The notes: generated by a model not told the origin, from the sequence alone. DNA of 64,000 nucleotides from Phormidesmis sp963789215 (GCA_963789215.1 CAWBJY010000011.1:372001-436000); one strand, 5' to 3'; positions 1 through 8,364 are shown, counted from the first letter of the stretch. Numbers and translations are program-made.

Positions 1-475
1 TTGCACAGGCAATTTTCTCTTCTCGCTGAGCAATCACCTTTGCTAGGCTGGCCCGCCCGGTCATTGCTAGCCGCTTGTCTGCCCACAAATCGTAGATTTT
101 ATTCACCAAAGGCCCAATAATTGGCCACTTCGTCGGCGCATACATCCAGCCAATGCCTAGCGCGTCGTAAACTTCTTGAAAGACCGCGACGTTTTTCACG
201 ACGGTGCCGTCAGCGCGTACCGCATGAATGCGCCCCATGGCCGTCTCAAAATCCACGCCGCCGTTTTCTTCTGGGCGATAGTCAATATCGGCAATATCCG
301 TCAGCTTTACCAGGCCGCGACCCGCGTCTTTCTTTTGTAAGAAGTTCACTTCGCGCAGGCACAGCGGGCAGTCGCCATCGTACAGCAGATTAATCTTCCA
401 GCGAGTATTTTTTGATTCGCTAGCGGTGCTTGTCGTCGCGTCCGTTGGGTTTGCTTTGGCCTGTGAGCTAACCAT
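1..475 (-). CDS. DUF393 (DCC1-like) thiol-disulfide oxidoreductase family protein, 3' end cut by window edge
   Basis: The gene starts at the ATG on the minus strand at 475 and stays open to position 1, so its C-terminus lies outside the window. After a Ser/Thr/Ala-rich leader of about 25 residues comes LLYDGDCPLC (residues 30-39), the DxDCPxC signature of the DUF393/YuxK family, which carries a thioredoxin-like CxxC-type centre. An ATG 9 bases upstream is out of frame and stops at once, which fixes the start. The family is thought to handle disulfides, but its substrate is unknown. A short inverted repeat (491-514) separates it from the PTPA-CTERM gene upstream. The family call is firm; the function is not. 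Confidence 0.85.
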   Translation of the reverse strand, partial: MVSSQAKANPTDATTSTASESKNTRWKINLLYDGDCPLCLREVNFLQKKDAGRGLVKLTDIADIDYRPEENGGVDFETAMGRIHAVRADGTVVKNVAVFQEVYDALGIGWMYAPTKWPIIGPLVNKIYDLWADKRLAMTGRASLAKVIAQREEKIACA

Positions 476-490
476 GTAAAACCATGTAAC

Positions 491-514
491 CAGTTAAAGA
501 GAGCCTCTTTACTG
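491..514. repeat. inverted repeat between the PTPA-CTERM and DUF393 genes
   Basis: CAGT-t-AAAGAG, loop AGC, CTCTTTACTG forms a nearly perfect hairpin with one bulged base. It lies just downstream of the minus-strand stop at 527 and just upstream of the DUF393 start. There is no run of T after it on either strand, so it may be a processing or weak termination site and not a classical terminator. Confidence 0.4.
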
Positions 515-526
515 TAACTCGTTTGC

Positions 527-1222
527 CTAAGAAAGGTTGCTCTGTCGGCGCTTGCGTAGGGCGGCAACGCCGAAGCCAATAATGCCCGGAAGTAGAGCCG
601 GTGTCGGTACGGGCTGCGAGGGGGAAGCGGGGGCCGGTTTTGTTCCAAACACAGCGTCATCTAAGGCAAAGCCGTCGGCTAACTTGTCATCGAAGCGGCG
701 GATTTTGAAAGCGCTGAAGGGCGAATCGGAGACAAAGCCAAAGAAACCATCGCCGACGAGTGATGTGCCAGAGCCTCGGAATGGAATGGCTAGATTAGAT
801 CCGTCATCAAAGACGGCTCTAGTATCGCGCCCGTCGTTGGAGATGGCTGTAAAAGTGCCCCCAAATGCCATAACCGGCGACCTAAAGGAAATGGTTGCAC
901 CATTGGCAGATCTGGCCGACAGCAAAGCCAATGGCGTGTTGTTAACGTTGAGCGCAGGGAGAGTGCTCGGGGCCAAGTCGATACTAGCTCTGAAACCGCT
1001 GTCGTCGGATAGGGTGAGATCGCCTACCGAGATTGAGCCGTTTAGGAAGTCGGACGGGGTCTGAACGCCGTCGAAAGTTTCTGTTGTGAAGCCGCTGGTT
1101 CCCAATGCGGCTTCGAAGGCGCTTCGATTTTGAAAGGTGGTGAAGCTCATGGCTTCGACGCGCGAGGATACTCCCCAAAACATAGCCGCTACAGGTAGCG
1201 AATAGAGTAACTTGATATGCAT
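527..1222 (-). CDS. PTPA-CTERM sorting-domain surface/secreted protein
   Basis: A 231-residue protein with an N-terminal signal peptide (MHIKLLYSLPVAAMFWG...) and a C-terminal tail consisting of PTPALLPG, a short hydrophobic helix and the basic end ALRKRRQ. This is the cyanobacterial PTPA variant of the PEP-CTERM sorting signal, which exosortase-type transpeptidases recognise. The body between them is a beta-rich, Gly/Ser/Asp-rich domain typical of PEP-CTERM proteins, with no catalytic motif that I recognise. I prefer the ATG at 1222 to a TTG 15 bases upstream because it gives a standard signal peptide. No exosortase gene lies in the window. The processed protein is expected at the cell surface or in the extracellular matrix. 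Confidence 0.82.
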   Translation of the reverse strand: MHIKLLYSLPVAAMFWGVSSRVEAMSFTTFQNRSAFEAALGTSGFTTETFDGVQTPSDFLNGSISVGDLTLSDDSGFRASIDLAPSTLPALNVNNTPLALLSARSANGATISFRSPVMAFGGTFTAISNDGRDTRAVFDDGSNLAIPFRGSGTSLVGDGFFGFVSDSPFSAFKIRRFDDKLADGFALDDAVFGTKPAPASPSQPVPTPALLPGIIGFGVAALRKRRQSNLS

Positions 1223-1237
1223 AAATACAGCGAGCAA

Positions 1238-1559
1238 AGGCTTATTTGGACCGCGTTTCTGGTAGGTCTGATCCGCTTCGGCTAGACTTTAGGCGCTCAG
1301 ATCAATGTTCTAGATCTGTCTGCCAATTCTGCTTTGCAAAGCGTTTTATAGGGCTTGCCAGCCCCACCAGCGGTAGAATGCTTAAAGTTGTGACTTGACC
1401 GTTCAGTCTTCACTAATTAGTCTTTACTAATCAGTTGCCACTAATCAATCATCGACTAGATGATCAACCCTTTATACATCAACCTTATCACATATGTTTT
1501 GGCTGGGCGACCGCTCAATGAAGACCTTCACGCGGGCTTTGTGTTATGGATCACCGGGT
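1238..1559. other. intergenic region upstream of the PTPA-CTERM gene
   Basis: This 322-base non-coding stretch must hold the promoter of the PTPA-CTERM gene and the end of the D27 transcript. The only structure seen is the three-copy 14-base direct repeat at 1412-1453. No RNA gene or convincing short coding region was found. Confidence 0.6.
1412..1453. repeat. three tandem 14-nt repeats (ACTAATYAGTYNYY-like)
   Basis: ACTAAT begins at 1412, 1426 and 1440, exactly 14 bases apart, with the following bases similar (TAGT, CAGT, CAAT). A degenerate fourth half-copy precedes it. It lies about 190-230 bases upstream of the PTPA-CTERM start. It may be iterated protein-binding sites or a slippage product like the other short tandem repeats in this window. 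Confidence 0.6.
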
Positions 1560-2252
1560 TTAGTTAGGGCGATCTGTAGGGTTGGTCAGCTCTAAATTTG
1601 CCAGCTTGGGGCAGGGAGAATCGGTGGGTTGACCGGTGCTGCATTCGCTCAGGCAAGGTTCGCTAAAGGCCGCGTCTTGTTTTAGACTAGCGGGCTGCTG
1701 ACCAAAGACCATCGTGCAGCTTAGGTCTTCGAAGTTGGGCGTCATGGTGAGCGGAATGCCAAATTTTTCGGTGAAAAAAGTTTGGGTAGGCAGCTTGCAC
1801 ATGTTGACGCACATGCCGACGCACTGGCTTTCTTTGAGGTAGCGGCATTCTTGGATTTGAACGGCGCTAGATTGCGATCGCACGCCCCCTTGCCCGTCAT
1901 CCACCTCAGCCGACTCCACCTCACAAGGGCCTACTAGCCACTCAAACATTTGTGCTGCAAACCAGGCGTTGAGTACGCAGACCAGCTTTGTGGGTGAAAA
2001 GACCGTTCGAATTAACCACAGCACCGGCGTAGGCACCAAAGACTGCAGCACTTTGGCAACGACGGCCTGCTGTTCTTGCCCATCTCGCCCCTGCATAATG
2101 CGTTCGGACAGTTCGACAAAGCCGCGGTAGCCGCCAGTGGGAATGTCGGTATCAATCGCGTTGGCCATTTTGCGAGAGAACAGCCAGATAAACGCCCGGT
2201 CTAGCAGGCTGTCTTTATGCGGCGGGACTTGATGGGATTGGGCCGTTTGCAT
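1560..2252 (-). CDS. DWARF27-like beta-carotene isomerase (DUF4033)
   Basis: A 230-residue protein matching the D27 family, whose plant member is an iron-containing isomerase converting all-trans to 9-cis beta-carotene at the entry to strigolactone synthesis. The hallmark Cys-rich block is plain: C136, then ESQCVGMCVNMCK (C144, C148, C152), then LTMTPNFEDLSC (C179) and a final PC-x3-C-x9-CP. The N-terminal part (residues 13-110) resembles the usual D27 helical region. No plant transit peptide is present, so it is expected in the cytosol or at membranes. Cyanobacterial D27-like proteins have mostly unassigned products. A 13-nt tandem repeat lies in the short gap just upstream (2280-2331). Confidence 0.85.
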   Translation of the reverse strand: MQTAQSHQVPPHKDSLLDRAFIWLFSRKMANAIDTDIPTGGYRGFVELSERIMQGRDGQEQQAVVAKVLQSLVPTPVLWLIRTVFSPTKLVCVLNAWFAAQMFEWLVGPCEVESAEVDDGQGGVRSQSSAVQIQECRYLKESQCVGMCVNMCKLPTQTFFTEKFGIPLTMTPNFEDLSCTMVFGQQPASLKQDAAFSEPCLSECSTGQPTDSPCPKLANLELTNPTDRPN

Positions 2253-2279
2253 AGTGCGTCTCTTACAGGCTTTATCATC

Positions 2280-2331
2280 CTATCTCTATTGTCTGTTTCT
2301 ATGGCCTATCTCTATAGCCTGTCTCTAGGGC
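2280..2331. repeat. four tandem 13-nt repeats (CTRTYTCTAKNGC)
   Basis: Four consecutive 13-base units start at 2280, 2293, 2306 and 2319, differing at one to four positions. They fill most of the 86-base gap between the YtkA-like gene and the D27-like gene. The array belongs to the family of short tandem duplications seen across this window. Confidence 0.75.
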
Positions 2332-2338
2332 CTAGCGC

Positions 2339-2983
2339 TTATTTGGAACGTCTAAGAAAGAGACCGGCGATCGCAATCAAAGCCACCAAGCTGATGCCCA
2401 CGATCGCCCACTTGCCAAACGCAACTTCAGTAGCCGGAGCAGCTACCGCCGGACTATCTGGAGAAGGCAGTGCGGCTGCTGCATCTTCAGGAATTTGAGC
2501 CACCGGAGTTCCCGATGCGACGGTTGTTTCAAAGTCTAGTTCGAAGGGACTAAAATCGCCTTCTTGCTTAGGTTCGCCGCTGACCACTAGGGTGTAGGTG
2601 CCGACATCTGGAAAGGTGAAGCGAGCGCCGGGAATGTCTTCATAGCCTTCTGCCTCGACGGCGGCGAAAGCAGGCGTTAGCTCGGGCGTTTTGTCTGCGT
2701 GGGGTTGGTCGCTAGGCTGAGCGTAAACGGCCAGGGTGCAGTCGCAGTTGGCGAGCGGAATGGTTTGACCGCCGGGGCGAGCGATCGCAAACCAGGCGAG
2801 TACTTCTTCTCCGGCCTTAGGCGTGTCGCTAGGCTCAATGTGCATCGTAGCGCCTACGTCTTGGGCAGTCTCGACTTCGTGGGCATAGGCTTTAGGAAAA
2901 TAGGCTTTAGGGAAGCTGATGGCAGCGGTCGCTATTAGCGCTAGCATCCAGATTTTTTGGGGCTTTCGTCTTCGGAGCGGCAT
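2339..2983 (-). CDS. secreted/membrane-anchored YtkA-like protein of a putative metal-handling operon
   Basis: A 214-residue protein with a signal peptide ending near AYA/HEV (residue 34), an immunoglobulin-like beta domain resembling YtkA/CopC-type domains, and a C-terminal membrane helix (about 192-209) followed by RRSK. A C-D-C motif at residues 80-82 and His at the mature N-terminus could bind metal. Its start overlaps the end of the upstream TauE/SafE gene by 77 bases, implying translational coupling; an internal ATG at 2947 would shorten the overlap but weaken the signal peptide. It is the third gene of the operon 4865 to 2339. A role in copper or other metal handling in the periplasm is inferred from context, not proven. 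Confidence 0.6.
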   Translation of the reverse strand: MPLRRRKPQKIWMLALIATAAISFPKAYFPKAYAHEVETAQDVGATMHIEPSDTPKAGEEVLAWFAIARPGGQTIPLANCDCTLAVYAQPSDQPHADKTPELTPAFAAVEAEGYEDIPGARFTFPDVGTYTLVVSGEPKQEGDFSPFELDFETTVASGTPVAQIPEDAAAALPSPDSPAVAAPATEVAFGKWAIVGISLVALIAIAGLFLRRSK

Positions 2984-4226
2984 AGTATTTTTCCAGTGAA
3001 AGTAATGTCCAAAGTCGCCGCGATCGCACGCCGAGTACCCCTACCACCGTCAGGCCCAAAAGCCCGACCTGAAGCTGATTTTGCCAGGTTAACGCCAGCG
3101 CTCCCCAGTAAGAAGATCCCACCATAACGGTATGAACCGCGGCGAGTAAAAGCGCCGGAATTCCTAACAGGTGCAGCTTGCGCCAGCGATTGCCCAGCGC
3201 TTTTTGGGCGCGGTCGAAGCTGGTGAGTGCAGCCGGTAGCATTAAGAGCAGGGCGATCGCCCCTAGCCAGACGCCAATTTGATGCGATGGCAGCATGAAC
3301 TGTACGGCTCTAAAGTTCCAGCTCCAGGTGTGGCTTGCCATGTGCAATAAGTGCAGCAGGCTGAGCAGACAAGCGCCTACGCCTAGCCCGCGTCGGTAGT
3401 TCAGCAGCGCGGGCCAAAGCTGGCTAATGGGTCTGGCAATCAGGGTTAAAACCAATAGCGCCAGCGCCGCATGGCCGCTATAGTCGCTCATGGTATCGCC
3501 CGTTCGCAGCAGCAGCAGCAGGCCAATGACAACGGTCACCCAGCCGCCCATTCTAAAAAGCTGAGAGCGGCGATCGCCACTTAAAAAGGAGGTGGCTGCG
3601 CCCATGCCTACCATCGCGGGCAGCGTTCCCGCTCCAAATGCGAGCATCACCGCCGCACCGCCTAGCCAGCTTTGGGTCTGGGCTGCTCGCAGCTGTCCGG
3701 CATACAAAAAGCCGCAGGGAATCAGGCCCCATAGCAAACCCAGCAGCACCGGCGTCAATCCTCTCGAATGCTCAGAGACGTTTGACATGGCCAGGGTGAG
3801 CCTTTCATGAATCTGCTGCTGTCTGGCCGGATGCAAAAAAGGCAGGGCGGGAAGCCATCCGGGTTTGGCTTGAGAAAGCCCGAACCAGACAAGCATCAGG
3901 CCAGTGAGAATGGCGATCGCTCGCCTTAGCCCAGAGCCAACGCCCGCTAATTCTCCCCCTGCAAAAACCGCCGACCCTAAAGCGCCAATCGCTGCCCCTA
4001 CTAGGCCATAGCTCAGCAGCCGACCCAAATTTAGCAGCAGATGAAATCCAATTTGAGCCGCTTTCTCTGATGGATGCGCTTGCTTAGACTGACGTTCGCG
4101 CTCTCCTAGTGCAAACGCTGCGGCGACTGGCCCGCACATGCCTACGCAGTGGCCAAAGCTACCTAGAAAGCCCAGGGCTGCGACTAACCATAGGTCGAGA
4201 GAACTTGGCATGAGCAGAAAAGTCAA
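2907..4226 (-). CDS. TauE/SafE-like (COG2836) membrane protein fused to a ferric-reductase-like transmembrane domain
   Basis: A 439-residue polytopic protein. The N-terminal half has the COG2836/UreH-like signature GHCVGMCGP (H26, C27, C31) and GLIPCGFLYA (C171), repeated helices and intramembrane Cys. The C-terminal half (about 250-400) resembles the ferric-reductase-like haem b domain, with His 292, 295, 299, 352 and 365 placed to ligate haem. COG2836 proteins sit near cbb3-oxidase assembly genes in proteobacteria and are linked to metal movement. The fusion suggests metal transport coupled to transmembrane electron transfer; the substrate is unknown. Upstream is a His-rich lipoprotein (16-base gap); downstream, an overlapping YtkA-like protein. 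Confidence 0.75.
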   Translation of the reverse strand: MTFLLMPSSLDLWLVAALGFLGSFGHCVGMCGPVAAAFALGERERQSKQAHPSEKAAQIGFHLLLNLGRLLSYGLVGAAIGALGSAVFAGGELAGVGSGLRRAIAILTGLMLVWFGLSQAKPGWLPALPFLHPARQQQIHERLTLAMSNVSEHSRGLTPVLLGLLWGLIPCGFLYAGQLRAAQTQSWLGGAAVMLAFGAGTLPAMVGMGAATSFLSGDRRSQLFRMGGWVTVVIGLLLLLRTGDTMSDYSGHAALALLVLTLIARPISQLWPALLNYRRGLGVGACLLSLLHLLHMASHTWSWNFRAVQFMLPSHQIGVWLGAIALLLMLPAALTSFDRAQKALGNRWRKLHLLGIPALLLAAVHTVMVGSSYWGALALTWQNQLQVGLLGLTVVGVLGVRSRRLWTLLSLEKYYAAPKTKAPKNLDASANSDRCHQLP

Positions 4227-4241
4227 GGAAGGTGAAACAGG

Positions 4242-4865
4242 CTAGTTCGTTGCAGCGTTGGGGTCGTACACCTCTACGGTAACGCTCTCTTCAATGGGCT
4301 GGCCCTGGGTGGTGAGGGTTTCGTGTCCGTTGGCGTTTAGGGTTACGCGCAGTTCGTCTGTGCCAGGGGGCAGCTCCGGCAGATGCGTCCAGTTGCCGTA
4401 GAGTCTTTGCGCGGGTTCGCCATTTATGTAGAGATGGGCATGGCCCTCGGTTGGCAAACTTTCGCCGTTAATTTTGCTGGGTTCGAACTCGAAGTTGGCG
4501 GTGCCTACATACAGGTTCCAGCCGCGAACCGGATCTTCTTCTACCTCTACCGTCAGCCCAGGCACGGGGGTGCCTGCCGGAACTTCTAGCGATCTGGAGT
4601 GAAAGACATCGTGGTTAGTGTTGACGCCTTTAGCTTCGGTGCTATGGCTGTGCCCCGCCGCTTCGTGCGCGCCTGAGTCCATCGCCATTTGATCGCCGTC
4701 CATTTTCGCCTCGGTCGCTGGGTCGCTAGCGGCTACCCCTTCGGCGGCATCCCCGTGAATCTGCTCGTCGGTGTGCATGTCGTGGCTACAGCCAACGGAC
4801 AACAGAAGGCTAGCGGCGATCGCGGTGCTGGTTAAAAGGGATTTGCAAGCTTGGTAGGAGGTCAT
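4242..4865 (-). CDS. His/Met-rich probable lipoprotein, putative metal-binding
   Basis: The ATG at 4865 gives a signal sequence ending in LLLSVGC, a plausible but imperfect lipobox (Ser at -3). The mature N-terminus is rich in His, Met, Asp and Glu (CSHDMHTDEQIHGD, then HEAAGHSHS), a typical soft-metal-binding pattern. The C-terminal half is a conserved-looking domain with GHAHLYINGE, LYGNWTHLPEL and NANGH, whose His are spaced as in metal-binding cupredoxin-like folds. A GTG at 4886 would add seven residues before the signal. It heads the three-gene operon with the TauE/SafE-FRD fusion and the YtkA-like protein. Metal binding is inferred; no enzyme activity is suggested. Confidence 0.65.
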   Translation of the reverse strand: MTSYQACKSLLTSTAIAASLLLSVGCSHDMHTDEQIHGDAAEGVAASDPATEAKMDGDQMAMDSGAHEAAGHSHSTEAKGVNTNHDVFHSRSLEVPAGTPVPGLTVEVEEDPVRGWNLYVGTANFEFEPSKINGESLPTEGHAHLYINGEPAQRLYGNWTHLPELPPGTDELRVTLNANGHETLTTQGQPIEESVTVEVYDPNAATN

Positions 4866-5019
4866 GGTGGGGGCTGAGATTCGCACTGAAGCTCAAGGGC
4901 TGGGGACTAACTTGCATAGCATTCTATAGCAAACAACCAAACAATCACGGGGCGGCTGCGCTTGGATTGGATGAGCGTGTGAATTGACTAAATGGCGATC
5001 GCTGCTTTAGGCGCTGCAG

Positions 5020-5071
5020 TTTAGATTTCTCTATTGTTTAGGTTTATCTAATTTTTTAGATTTATCTATCG
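5020..5071. repeat. imperfect 17-18-nt tandem repeat downstream of the efflux pump
   Basis: Three related copies of TTTAGRTTTMTCTATTG-like sequence start at 5020, 5037 and 5055. They lie 60-110 bases after the minus-strand stop of the RND pump at 5134. The A/T-rich array may also serve as part of the 3' untranslated end. Confidence 0.55.
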
Positions 5072-5133
5072 TGCAGCGGCTGAAGTTGCTCGTCAATAGA
5101 CAAGCCGTCGAGAGAAGTTTGAAGAGATATAGG

Positions 5134-8100
5134 TTAGCGCTTGTCCTGCTGTGGACTGCGATAGACACCTGCTGGCAGCGCTGCCGATTCGCTCCCGATT
5201 CGCTCGCTCTGATGGTCCAAATTGCGACCATCTGAATTGCGATCGCCTGAATTGCGATCGCCTGAAGCGCTATAGCGATCGCTTAGCTGCTTAATAATGA
5301 TGTAGAGGATCGGCACTACAAACAGACTTAAGAATGTGGCAATTAGCATACCGCCAAATACGGCCGTGCCCAAAGACTGACGGCTGCCCGCGCCCGCGCC
5401 CGAGGCAATAACCAGTGGGAAGATACTGCTCAGCGTAGAAATGGCCGTCATCAAAATTGGGCGCATTCTTTGCTGCGCTGCCTCTAGCGCCGACTCTACA
5501 ATCGAGTTGCCCTGTTCGCGCAGCTGGTTGGCAAATTCTACAATCAGAATGGAGTTTTTACTGGCTAGGCCAATTAGCATTACCAGACCAATTTGACAGT
5601 AAACGTCGTTTGGCAGTCCGCGCAGAGATTGCGCTAGCAAGGCGCCTAAAACCGCCAGCGGCACCGCGAACAAAATAATGACCGGATCTACATAGCTTTC
5701 GTACTGCGCGGCTAGAACCAAAAAGACCAGGATAATTCCCAGGCCAAAGATAATTGGTGCCTGGTTGCCACCCTCAATTTCTTCTAGCGCGGTGCCCGAC
5801 CATTCGTAGCCGAAGCCTGCGGGCAATACCTGATCGGCGACGTTTTGCATAGCATCAATCGCGGCGCCCGAACTTACGCCTTCGGCAGGTTGGCCGTTGA
5901 TAGCAATGGAGCGGAACAGGTTGTAGTGGTTAATAGTTTGCGCGCCCGTGGTATCAGCGGTGCTGATGAGGTTGCCCATGGGAACGAGGTCGCCAGATTG
6001 CGATCGCACATATAGCTTGTCGATGTCGCTAGGCGCAGAGCGATATTCTTGATCGGCTTGGACGAAGACGCGGTAGGTTCGCCCTTCTAAGTTGAAGTCG
6101 TTGACGTAGCGCGATCCTAAATTGGTTTGTAAGGTGCTGAAGATGTCGTTGATATTGACGTTGAGTGCCTTGGCCTGATCGCGATTAACGTCGATGGCAA
6201 TTTGCGGTGTGCTAGCAGCGTAGGTACTAAACACGGAGGAGAGTTCTGGGTTCTGGTTCGCAGCGCCCATAATAGCGCCCATGCTGCCCACGAGCTGATC
6301 GAGTCCGGCGTTACCGCGCTGGTCTTGGAGCTGAAATTCGAAGCCACCGAAGCTGCTGAGTCCCTGGATTGCCGGTGGATTCAACGCGATCATTCGCGCT
6401 TCGGTGGTGGCCGCGAGCTGGCCTTGAACGCGACCAATAATGTCTAAAGCGGTGGCATCGCGATCGCCCCAGGGCTGAAGCGTAGTAAAAATAACGCCGC
6501 TGTTGGCCGTGTTACCGCTAAAGCCAAAGCCGCCAACGGCAAAGGTAGCGCGGACTTCTGGCTGCTCTAATAGCAGCGCTTCGGCCTTGGCCATCACGTC
6601 GCTGGTGTAGTTGAGCGAAACGCCTTCTGGCCCACCGATGATAGTGATGAAATAGCCCTGGTCTTCGTCGGGTAAAAAGGCAGAGGGAACAACGCTGTAC
6701 AGCCAGGCCGTAAGCACTAAGGAGGCCACGAACGCGCCTAGAACAACTAGCTTAAGACCCACGAGCTTTTCTAGAGCGATGCCGTAGCGATCGCGCAGCC
6801 AGTCTAGCCCGTTATTAAATGGCGTAAAGACTTTGGCACGCCAGCCGGTGAGTTCTCGCTTGGGCCGCAGTAGAAGACCCGATAGGGTCGGCGTGAGGGT
6901 GAGGGCGTTGAAGGTGGATAGTGCGATCGCAAAGGCAATGGTCAGCGCAAACTGCCGATAGAGTGCGCCTGTCGTGCCGGGGAAAAAGGCCACCGGCACA
7001 AATACCGCCATCAGCACCAGCGACGTTGCAATCACCGCGCCCGTCAGCTCGCCCATTGAAGTAATCGCTGCTTTGACCGGACTCAATCCATCTTTGTTGA
7101 TTTTTGAGCTAATGTCTTCGACTACCACAATCGCATCATCAACCACCATGCCGGTTGCTAGCGTCAGGCCAAAGAGCGTCAGGCTATTAATCGAAAAGCC
7201 AAATATTTTGATAATGGCAAAGGTGCCAATCAGCGAAACTGGAATCGTAATGGCCGGAATAACCGTTGTGCGCCAGTCTTGCAAAAAGATGTAGATTACC
7301 AGCACCACTAGGCCAATGGCCTGAACCAGCGTCCACAAAACGCTCATCAGCGACTGCTGCACATACTCAGTCGTATCAAATCCGATGCCGTACTGCATAC
7401 CGGGTGGGAAGTCTGGCTCTAGCCCTGCCATCACTTCTTTTACGCCCGCAGCCACTTCTAGCGCATTACTTCCCGGCAGCTGAAAGATCCCTAAGCCCAC
7501 CGCGTCATTGCCGCGAAAGCGCAAAAATGAACTGTAGCGCTCGGCCCCTAGCTCCGCGTAGCCCACGTCTTTTAGCCGAACGAGCTGGCCGCTTTCGCCG
7601 GTTTGCAGCACCAAGTCCTCAAACTCTTCTGGCGTTTGCAGCCGACTGTTCGCTCGCAGGTCAACCTGAAAGTTTTGATCGTCTGGGGTGGGGGGCTGGC
7701 CAATTTGTCCCGCACCCACTTGAATGTTCTGTTCGCTCAGCGCGGCTACCACATCATCCGCAGTTAGCCCTCTACCTGCTAGCTGCTGCGGATTGAGCCA
7801 GATGCGCATCGCATAGGTCCGCTCACCAAAAATGGTCACGTTACCCACCCCTTCGACCCGACGCAGCGCATCGGCCACGTACAGATCGGCATAGTTGCTC
7901 AAGAAAACGTCGTCGTACTGGTCGTCTTCTGTGAAGAGGCTCATTGCCAGCAGAATATTGCTGGTTTGCTTGGCAACCGTCACCCCGGTTTGCCGTACGA
8001 CTTCTGGGAGCTGCGGTTCTGCCAAGGACACGCGGTTTTGCACGTCTACCGCTGCAATATCTTTGTCCCGCGACGAGTCGAAGGTCACTACGATATTGCT

Positions 8101-8364
8101 AACGCCGTTGTTGCTGCTGTTGGAGGTCATATATCGCATTCCCTCCACGCCGTTGATTTGCCGCTCAATGACGGTGGTAACGCCGCGTTCTACGGTTTCG
8201 GCATCTGCGCCGATGTAGGTTGCGGTGACGTTGATTTGCGTTGGGCTAATATCTGGGTACTGCGCGATCGGGAGCGTCGGAATGCTGACTGCACCGATGA
8301 GCAGCATGATTAAGGCGCAGACGGTGGCGAAGACGGGACGTTTGATGAAGTAGTTGACGAACAT
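5134..8364 (-). CDS. RND multidrug efflux transporter, HAE1/AcrB family permease
   Basis: A 1076-residue inner-membrane proton antiporter, standard length for the HAE1 family. The N-terminus MFVNYFIKRPVFATV, the TM4 motif GMVVDDAIVVVEDI with the paired proton-relay Asp, and the TM10 motif GLASKNSILIVEFANQ with the essential Lys are all intact, so it should be active. It pumps hydrophobic compounds out through an adaptor and an outer-membrane channel. The adaptor gene lies 206 bases upstream on the same strand; no outer-membrane factor is in the window. The last 60 residues are unusual: an Asp/Arg/Asn/Ser-rich cytoplasmic tail built from a 15-nt repeat carrying HIP1 sites (5218-5262). Confidence 0.95.
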   Translation of the reverse strand: MFVNYFIKRPVFATVCALIMLLIGAVSIPTLPIAQYPDISPTQINVTATYIGADAETVERGVTTVIERQINGVEGMRYMTSNSSNNGVSNIVVTFDSSRDKDIAAVDVQNRVSLAEPQLPEVVRQTGVTVAKQTSNILLAMSLFTEDDQYDDVFLSNYADLYVADALRRVEGVGNVTIFGERTYAMRIWLNPQQLAGRGLTADDVVAALSEQNIQVGAGQIGQPPTPDDQNFQVDLRANSRLQTPEEFEDLVLQTGESGQLVRLKDVGYAELGAERYSSFLRFRGNDAVGLGIFQLPGSNALEVAAGVKEVMAGLEPDFPPGMQYGIGFDTTEYVQQSLMSVLWTLVQAIGLVVLVIYIFLQDWRTTVIPAITIPVSLIGTFAIIKIFGFSINSLTLFGLTLATGMVVDDAIVVVEDISSKINKDGLSPVKAAITSMGELTGAVIATSLVLMAVFVPVAFFPGTTGALYRQFALTIAFAIALSTFNALTLTPTLSGLLLRPKRELTGWRAKVFTPFNNGLDWLRDRYGIALEKLVGLKLVVLGAFVASLVLTAWLYSVVPSAFLPDEDQGYFITIIGGPEGVSLNYTSDVMAKAEALLLEQPEVRATFAVGGFGFSGNTANSGVIFTTLQPWGDRDATALDIIGRVQGQLAATTEARMIALNPPAIQGLSSFGGFEFQLQDQRGNAGLDQLVGSMGAIMGAANQNPELSSVFSTYAASTPQIAIDVNRDQAKALNVNINDIFSTLQTNLGSRYVNDFNLEGRTYRVFVQADQEYRSAPSDIDKLYVRSQSGDLVPMGNLISTADTTGAQTINHYNLFRSIAINGQPAEGVSSGAAIDAMQNVADQVLPAGFGYEWSGTALEEIEGGNQAPIIFGLGIILVFLVLAAQYESYVDPVIILFAVPLAVLGALLAQSLRGLPNDVYCQIGLVMLIGLASKNSILIVEFANQLREQGNSIVESALEAAQQRMRPILMTAISTLSSIFPLVIASGAGAGSRQSLGTAVFGGMLIATFLSLFVVPILYIIIKQLSDRYSASGDRNSGDRNSDGRNLDHQSERIGSESAALPAGVYRSPQQDKR
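5218..5262. repeat. in-frame 15-nt tandem repeat with HIP1 cores in the RND pump tail
   Basis: TGAATTGCGATCGCC is repeated at 5233 and 5248, with a degenerate copy at 5218. Read on the minus strand it encodes the GDRNS-type repeat of the pump's C-terminal tail. The period of five codons keeps the frame, and each perfect copy contains one GCGATCGC octamer. Confidence 0.8.
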
